From Axinella damicornis (Eukaryota; Porifera; Demospongiae; Axinellida; Axinellidae), in the NCBI GenBank assembly GCA_963931865.1, contig OZ007509.1, positions 19,684,227 to 19,748,226 on the forward strand: DNA of 64,000 bases. Reading direction: 5' to 3'. Shown in pieces: positions 57,810 to 64,000 of the stretch; position 1 is the stretch's first letter; each line of letters starts with the position of its first letter. Below the pieces are notes generated by a model that was not told the DNA's origin, ran no database searches, and saw only the letters and a program-made list of their open reading frames with translations. The position numbers and the translations under genes were made by a program.

Positions 57810-58368
57810 TAGCCTCGTTCCCAGGCACTCTAGCGCCTGGTATCCACTGTTCGCGCATGCGCGGCTCCCCAGGTTTTTGTGGGGAACTTGGAAACTACTG
57901 TTATACTAGTCCGTGTTGCACGACCGTACAATACTGAAACACGGGAGTCTCTTACATCTACAAGACGTAGCTCTGTTCAGCCGAGCCGTGCCGTACGCCC
58001 TCAGTAAGGTCGGAAAGCCAGGAATGGTGCTGAGGACGAACAACTGATAGCGATACAGCACGTACATAAAAGGTTTGTATGGTTAGCTACATATGGCCAG
58101 GTCGAATTTATCTAGCTATGGGGTCTTACTGTTTGTATCGTGCTTCGCGTCCACTTCGGAAAGGCAGAAGCGGCGTATTGACGTCCACAGACTTCGAAAC
58201 CGTGGCCTCGCATGATGTTGGAGTTACCGAATATTTGTCCGTGTTATTTCAGCTTATGTATCTTGATAAATTATACGGAGAATGTAACGGAACTGCTCGC
58301 GCATGCGTGAACGGAGGATACCAGGCACTCTTCTCCCCAATTACCAAGAGCGCCTGGGAACGAGGCTA
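57810..58368. mobile_element. 559-bp MITE, CCCAGGC family, copy B only
   Basis: TAGCCTCGTTCCCAGGC and GCCTGGGAACGAGGCTA, flanked by TTCTAGTTT (57801-57809) and TTCTAATTT (58369-58377). Copy A has the empty site (CTGTTCTAATTTATAC, about 41005). Inner arms GCGCCTGGTATCC / GGATACCAGGCAC and GCGCATGCGCG-type words match the 390-bp member at 32379. No credible coding frame. Confidence 0.9.
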
Positions 58369-60260
58369 TTCTAATTTATACAACTTGACCGCACCCTGTT
58401 TCTAACATTACTGCCACAACTTACGGTATCTTATTCTACATTGCATGCTGTATTAAAAATCGGTAGGCCCTAGCTATCTCATCGTGCATGCACTATTAAA
58501 ATGCATGAATGATCGGCAGCTAAAAAGTCGCGCACGCGGTAGTTAAGTAAAGTAATCGTGCTAGTTCCCTGTTGTGAATCATAGGTAGTCTCCCCTACCC
58601 AATACTCAGCACACCTGCCCACGCACTGTGACTCATCTGCGTCAAATGTTTCCTACCTCTCATACTCACACACACGCACACACTCTCACACGACTCACAC
58701 ACTCACACACACACACACTCACACAACACACACACACACAGCCTCCCCTTAACACCACGTACTGCACCCTCCAATTACAACCAGACTCCTCGTAAGCTTC
58801 AACTGTTTTTCCCTGACCCAAGCGGTCAAGAATCCAGTGTCTAGAGTCTCTCCTATCCCCATCACCCCCACCCCCATCACCCCCACCCTGTTACCTCCAC
58901 CCCCACCCTGTCACCCCCACTCCCACCCCATCACCCCAACCCTATCACCCCGCCCCCTCACCCTAGTACCTCATTCTGTCTCCTTTTCTAATCGCTTTAC
59001 ACTTTTCAAGTTTTCACTAGTTTCCAAGTTAGTGCTACGGGAATGTACTGCTGCCTGTTGCACACATTGTAGGCTCAGCATCACAGCTGAGGGCCAGCTG
59101 GAGGTCACACGATGTTGTAACGTTGGTTTGCACGCTCATTCTTATTTTTGTGTGGGTTTTCTGGCAATCTTGTACATTCATCCTTCAAAGACTTGCGTGG
59201 AGATAGCAATCTGGATTATCAGTGTTTGTAGAATTTTGTAAGTTCATGGCTCTAGGAATCATTTCAGCTGCGTATCTATTCAATCCATTTCAGCATCCAT
59301 TAATCATTTTCACCTTTCAACTCCCAAAATTAGAGTGCGTGTACATTTGTACAGCACAAACTATCATACATGTGCACACTAATCATAGTATTTATTGTAT
59401 AGACTTTTCTTCATCTCAGCGTATGTTTTGTATGAAAGGAATACTTGTACTTGAGAAAGAGGATTGTCGTCTGCAAGTCGACAGACTGTAAACATAGCTA
59501 CGATTCAGTCCCATTCCAGTGATATGGTATCGAACTGGGCAAAACCGTTATACTTGAATCACAATCTACCAGGAATTGAAACTCAATTGCTAATTTAGGA
59601 ACAGAGCGTGCGCCTATTTTCAAATTCATATTCGAGTTGGTACATGTGTTGACTTGAATTGACATTCCTCATTCTCGCCACATTCTACTCCATTTAATGC
59701 ACACCTGTGTATGTGTTTTTGTGACTGTACCTAGCTATAGAGTGTGCATGCAGTTCCGATGCATCTTGCGTGGACCTTCAAACAATAATGGAAGTTTCCT
59801 AACCTGTCAAGTGGTGTACATGTGTAGATAGGATGATAAGCCATCTTCCAATGCCAACATTGCCACTCGGCAACCTGAACTGATCTCTCGGTTTCAAACT
59901 CGTATTTTTGTGACTGCCTATGGAAGCTTCAATTGTGTGTGTGTGTTTGTGTTGTCTAATGTACAGTAGCATTCAATTTTGATTGTAGGTCCTACGAAGA
60001 TGCATTGGAACTGCCCGTATGTAGTGAGCATTGATGGGACACATCATCCTGTGTTGTTGTCATGGTGATGTAACCTGTGTGTTCTGAAACTTGGAGTAGA
60101 ATGTGTGTACCCTCCGAGAGATTAGGTTCTGCCCCGGGTCTGCACTGTTGGCATGGGGAGCTGGTGGCATGCCCAGATCTAGCTGCTGTATGATGTTCAG
60201 CTCAGTAGTTTTAGTGCACTCCTTAGTCTCATTCCCAGACCAGCAATCCACACCGGGTCA

Positions 60261-60497
60261 TAGTCTTGTTCCCAGACCCTCCCAAAACGCGGAAAGAGGT
60301 GTCCCTCGTGAAGGACCAAACGCGCTGCTACAGTACGTTTATAAGAATAGTGATAGGTGCGCTTTCATTGGAGTGGACATACAGAATGCAATAATTACAT
60401 TCCTTGCGCCGTATAGCCCCGCCCCATGCGCCAAGAAATATCGCTCAGAACACCAGACCCTCTTTCCGCGTTTCGGGAGGGTCTGGGAACGAGACTA
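60261..60497. mobile_element. 237-bp MITE nested in a related MITE, copy B only
   Basis: TAGTCTTGTTCCCAGACCCT to AGGGTCTGGGAACGAGACTA, with ends extending through CTCCC and CGCGG. Flanked by ACCGGGTCA (60252-60260) and GCCGGGTCA (60498-60506). It sits inside the element whose intact copy A form is 42865-42960. Confidence 0.85.
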
Positions 60498-62873
60498 GCC
60501 GGGTCAATTGGTTTGGGTCTGGGACTGAGAATATATGCACTCCTTGGACAAGTATACTGGAACTGTCAGTATATTGGTCCAATAATCTGGTAGGGATTAC
60601 TAGACATTACCCACTGGTCAACTGGAGCATCTCAGGGCATATGTATTGGCAATCGGAGCAGCTGTTCTGTGGTTGGAATAAGATCATGTAGCCACGACAA
60701 AGAACGCACTGAGCAGTCAGTATCACCAAGCTCCCACCGCTTGCCAGCTACCGTTATGTGCAATCATTTTTAAGCCGTTGAGAATGTCAACATCCCAATT
60801 AGCAACTTAGATGAGGTCGTGCAGTCATGACATTGGTCAGAGTGATGTAAATAGCATTCCAAAGGCTGGTGCGCTTTACAGCCCATGCCGGGTGATGTGA
60901 TGGTAAGTTTCTTAGCTTTGGGCTGTAATGGCACTTACAGTTGTGCTTCTGTTAGTAGCTGTGGCTTACAACTTCAAATGTGGCATAATGTCCTCGGGGG
61001 AATATTGGTTACATTCCAGGCTTTCCTTGGTGCATGTATGGGTGTATCAGAACATGGGGCAGAACCATCACTCGTGTGCTGCTAAGTCACATGATAGTCA
61101 CATGATGATCCCACCCTTCCCTCAAGGCAATGGTGCAATTAGCCCCGCCTCCTCTCGGGAGGGTAGCATCACACCCACCAATGAGCTCCCCCCGGTGGAA
61201 GACTCGCTCGAGGAGCCAACGACACCCAAGGTGGGGTATCCACTACTGCAGTAATGACATTATTTTGGCAGTGCAGTATTCAATCTTCCGAGCCACTGTT
61301 AAACCTTCTAACAGAACAGAGCTTTGGGACCAACAATGCGTCCTCATTAGCAAGATGTCATCATTTCGGAGGGAGAATTGTTTACTGGGACTGGGTGGCC
61401 ATTGAGCATTCCACTGTACGTATACATGACAGTAGGTTGTGGTGTGTGGACTTCTGCAGTGGCTCTCCAAATGTACATTGTGCATGCTTTGTTAGTAAGG
61501 AAAGCATCTATCATGCTAGCCTCATTCCCAGGCCACACTGGAGTAGGGAAAACCACCTGGCCTGGGAATGAGGCTGCCATCGTACAAGATCAGGTCACCG
61601 AAATGTAGCGGTTGATTTTGTTTCTCTCGTACTACTAGGACGGCAGCATGCGTCTTGCACACTCCATGGATGACTTGCTGGACGTGGGGGTAGGGAAGCG
61701 AGTGACATTCTCCTCCGCAGAAAACCTTGTCGCTTCTGTTTCACCAGAGCACGATATCAACCCCCCACCACCTCAACAGCAGCAGGCAGAGAAATGGGGC
61801 ACGGGAGGTACGTGTTGCATGTGATGATGTCTATCTTCCATTGGTGGTGTGGAGTCATAACCCTTCATACACACACGTGTATCCACACGCCTCCAACACA
61901 CGTCTATCCACACGCCTACAACACACACCCACACAGTGGAAGGCCAGAAGGGGCGAAAAGCATCACTGCCAGACAATGTGATGGTAATCCAAGACCTCGA
62001 GAGCTCTCCTCCTCCGAAAAGGAGGCTGCCTTCTGCTGGTGAGGTTCAGGGGAAAGGGGGGGGGGGGGGGGGGGTGCACATATGGTACACAATGACATAC
62101 TGGTTTGAGTTTATTTGTTACACCCATTGCACTGTGTGGACCATGCACACATGCACACTCCACTGCCACAGGCGATATACATGTAGACTCCTCACAGCCC
62201 GTGGGCAGTACGTGGCCCCACCTCACCTCCCCCAACCGGAAGAAGGACAAGGACGTGTTCCGATTTCTCTCTAAGCAGAAAGACCCAAATTACACTGTCC
62301 GGAGACAGGAGTTCCAGATGAACCGCATCCTCGAGAAAAACAAGCACGTCAAACAGGTAGAGAGGGGGAGAGAGGGGAGAGGTCAGTTCATATGGCCATT
62401 GTATGGACTCTCAGCTAGAAGACAGCATTCACTACTCCCGGCTTACACACACTCCCTCCACACACACACTCCCTCCACATGCACACAGAGCATCGAGTCC
62501 CTGATGGGAGTGCAGCTGTCGGATGACATCGGGGAGTGGGTCATGGACGGAGTCCTGGTCTGCCAGCTGGTGAACCACCTGCACCCGGGAATCATATCCA
62601 CCATTCACACCCCTACTGAGGGACAGGTACATATATTCCAGGGGGTGCCCCTGCAATTCCAGCTCATAATGATGCGTCATGAAGACACTGTTCTCTTTTC
62701 ACTGTTTAGCCACTGTCGCTTGCGAAGCAGACTATAAACATTGCCGCCTTCATCGCAGCCTGCAGAAAGCTCAATATTCCCGAGGAAGAGGTAGTCGTTC
62801 AGCTAACAGTTGATCATGACATTGTGTTACAAAGGGTATACTGATCCCAAGGTCAATCAATCCCTGCACATGT

Positions 62874-62906
<33 letters not shown>

Positions 62907-63021
62907 CGCAAACACACACACACACACACACCAGTTATGTTCAGCAGGTGACATCAAGGAGCTAAAAGACCCCTTGCGTGTGATCACATGCCTGCAACGA
63001 GTACTCGAAACTGCCCAATAG

Positions 63022-64000
63022 TGCGCTCCCGTCTCCTCATCTTCCCACCAGAGCCCGATTACACTAATAACTACGAGAGAAATAACACACAAACTTTATT
63101 TTGTTGTCAGTATGTATGTGTTACACTATCCATGTGATGTTAATGTGATGTTAATCATGTTGAGCACACTGCATGAGATTTCTTAGCTGATTGTTGTATG
63201 GCAGTCACACTGTATAATCTGTTGTGTGGTAACAAACTCTATACACTTCTGATGGTGGTGAATGTGAAATTGAACCCTCCAGAATCAGCTGGCATTGTAG
63301 GTTATGATGTCTTGGGTTTGATTCCCAACTGTTCCCACAATTTTCTGTGACCGCACTCAATTTCAAGCTCGGCTCCAATTAATGTGCATGTACGTTATGT
63401 CACATCCACATAAATTTGGTGTGCGCGGTTGTGTACGTGCTCCTGCTCCTGGACATTTCATGCAAGTCTCATGCTGACTCTCCACTGTGCGCCACACAGG
63501 TGAACATTGGATAGGACATGTAGCCAGATGAGCTACATTAACATGGTACAGTGCAGGCACCAGACCTTCCAACTCGCCCTCATTACGAGGGCGACACCCT
63601 CACAGGCCTCATCTGCAGTGGTCACCCTCTCACCCTCCTAGTGTTATCACCCTCGATCCATCACTACCTTCATGAAACATTTACATCACATTTTGGGCCA
63701 ATATGTAGTGATAAGTCTCCATGTGTGTCTGTAGAGTGTACCTAGACATGCTAGAGCACATGATGACACCATCAGTGATGATTGTCATCATGCGCTCTTG
63801 AGGAAAATAGAATAATTATTTACTATGACATGTATGACTGTTTGTCACCCTCATTTAAATTTTGGAATGTCTGAGGCACTGGTTGAACACTGAGGGAGCT
63901 CGAGATCTTTTCACTGGTGAGCACTACTTAGGACGCTTCAGCTGAACTACGCTAGAAGAGGTCGGTGTTGGTCTTCTGTTAGCCACCACCATGTGCACAT
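63022..64000. other. LRCH copy B 3' flank, no gene recognised
   Basis: The first ~250 bp parallel the copy A 3' flank. Then a B-box-like GGTTTGATTCCCAA at 63314-63328 hints at a SINE fragment. A CAAGAGC-type hairpin lies at 63752-63802 (AGCACATGATGACA / TGTCATCATGCGCTCTTGA). The phrases GCTACATTAACATGGTACAG (63531) and TCGGTGTTGGTCT...GCCACCA (63962) resemble 47180-47222, so homology to the inter-copy spacer may resume at the window edge. Confidence 0.5.

Larger units (their letters stand above)
47800..63021 (+). pseudogene. LRCH copy B: 5'-truncated tandem duplicate with stop and frameshift
   Basis: Exons: 47800-47905, 48158-48294, 48593-48774, 49816-49903, 50201-50263, 50885-51042, 56681-56881, 57021-57129, 57236-57316, 58742-58791, 61127-61230, 61639-61807, 61937-62038, 62172-62356, 62489-62626, 62710-62790 and 62935-63021. 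The first three LRCH exons are absent and no alternative start is evident. CGA in copy A is an in-frame TGA at 57082-57084. Exon 58742-58791 has 4 extra bases (ACGTACTG against ACTG), which shift the frame. All splice sites remain canonical and the CH-domain exons are perfectly open, so decay is recent. The two exons missing from copy A are present: DIYLLPLLYLDISANSLCRL, and the VCVRGLVHIFKYLENLEKRG segment. A truncated transcript encoding only the CH end is conceivable. Confidence 0.88.
47800..63275. repeat. Tandem segmental duplication, copy B
   Basis: Second copy of the block at 32935-46500. Copy B-specific insertions are the 51.1-53.6 kb Crypton/foldback block, the 57810-58368 and 60261-60497 MITEs, and an unclassified ~110-bp stretch near 57440-57560. 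Alignment with copy A ends near 63275-63295. Confidence 0.9.

Noticed and set aside
33563..63275. Treating the two LRCH blocks as two haplotypes joined by the assembler
   Set aside because: Not fully excluded. Both blocks lie on one N-free stretch, copy B lacks the 5' exons, and a relic exon lies between them, so true duplication is favoured pending read depth.

Overview
This is nuclear genomic DNA from a metazoan. The genes have many short exons bounded by GT/AG introns, and two are clear animal orthologues: TBL1/TBL1XR1 (LisH plus WD40 corepressor subunit) and LRCH (leucine-rich repeats plus calponin-homology domain). The compact layout, very high microsatellite and minisatellite load, dense short inverted-repeat elements and a TKL-like kinase-Kelch gene would suit a sponge or another early-branching animal. 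The phylum is my inference; nothing in the window proves it.

Layout. (1) 1-1300: a 40-bp hairpin tandem array, then minus-strand exons of an unrecognised coiled-coil gene cut by the window edge. (2) 1.3-5.2 kb: intergenic, with GA-rich minisatellites, a palindromic element, a tRNA-derived SINE-like repeat and a MITE. (3) 5239-12936, minus: a ten-exon, about 510-residue multi-pass membrane protein that looks like the gustatory-receptor-like (Grl/PHTF-related) superfamily. (4) 13228-17925, plus: a complete 12-exon TBL1 gene of 504 residues, about 290 bp from the start of (3) and divergent from it. (5) 18566-25805, minus: a large many-exon coiled-coil protein, divergent from (6) across about 450 bp. 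(6) 26254-46194, plus: LRCH (copy A), with a 200-N assembly gap that probably hides two exons. (7) 47800-63021: a tandem duplicate of LRCH from exon 4 onward (copy B). It lacks the first exons and carries an in-frame stop and a 4-base insertion.

Nested antisense in the same LRCH intron of both copies is a two-exon gene encoding a protein kinase, a coiled coil and a Kelch propeller. Copy B (54051-56218) is intact. Copy A (36272-38390) has a one-base frameshift. The kinase halves are nearly identical, but the Kelch halves differ by roughly a fifth of residues. The differences cluster in the loops after each GG and in the LP.P-type loops, the face that binds ligands in Kelch propellers. This is the most interesting signal in the window: a candidate cytosolic recognition/signalling family whose sensor surface is diversifying.

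The duplicated blocks also give before/after views of mobile elements. A MITE family with TAGCCTCRTTCCCAGGC termini makes 9-bp target duplications (eight or more loci, two nested, two present only in copy B). A 493-bp TIR element is present only in copy A. A Crypton-type recombinase remnant and large foldback repeats are present only in copy B. A ~60-bp minisatellite in copy A has amplified an LRCH 5' splice site about 18 times. Exon coordinates below were derived by hand from splice signals and reading-frame continuity.
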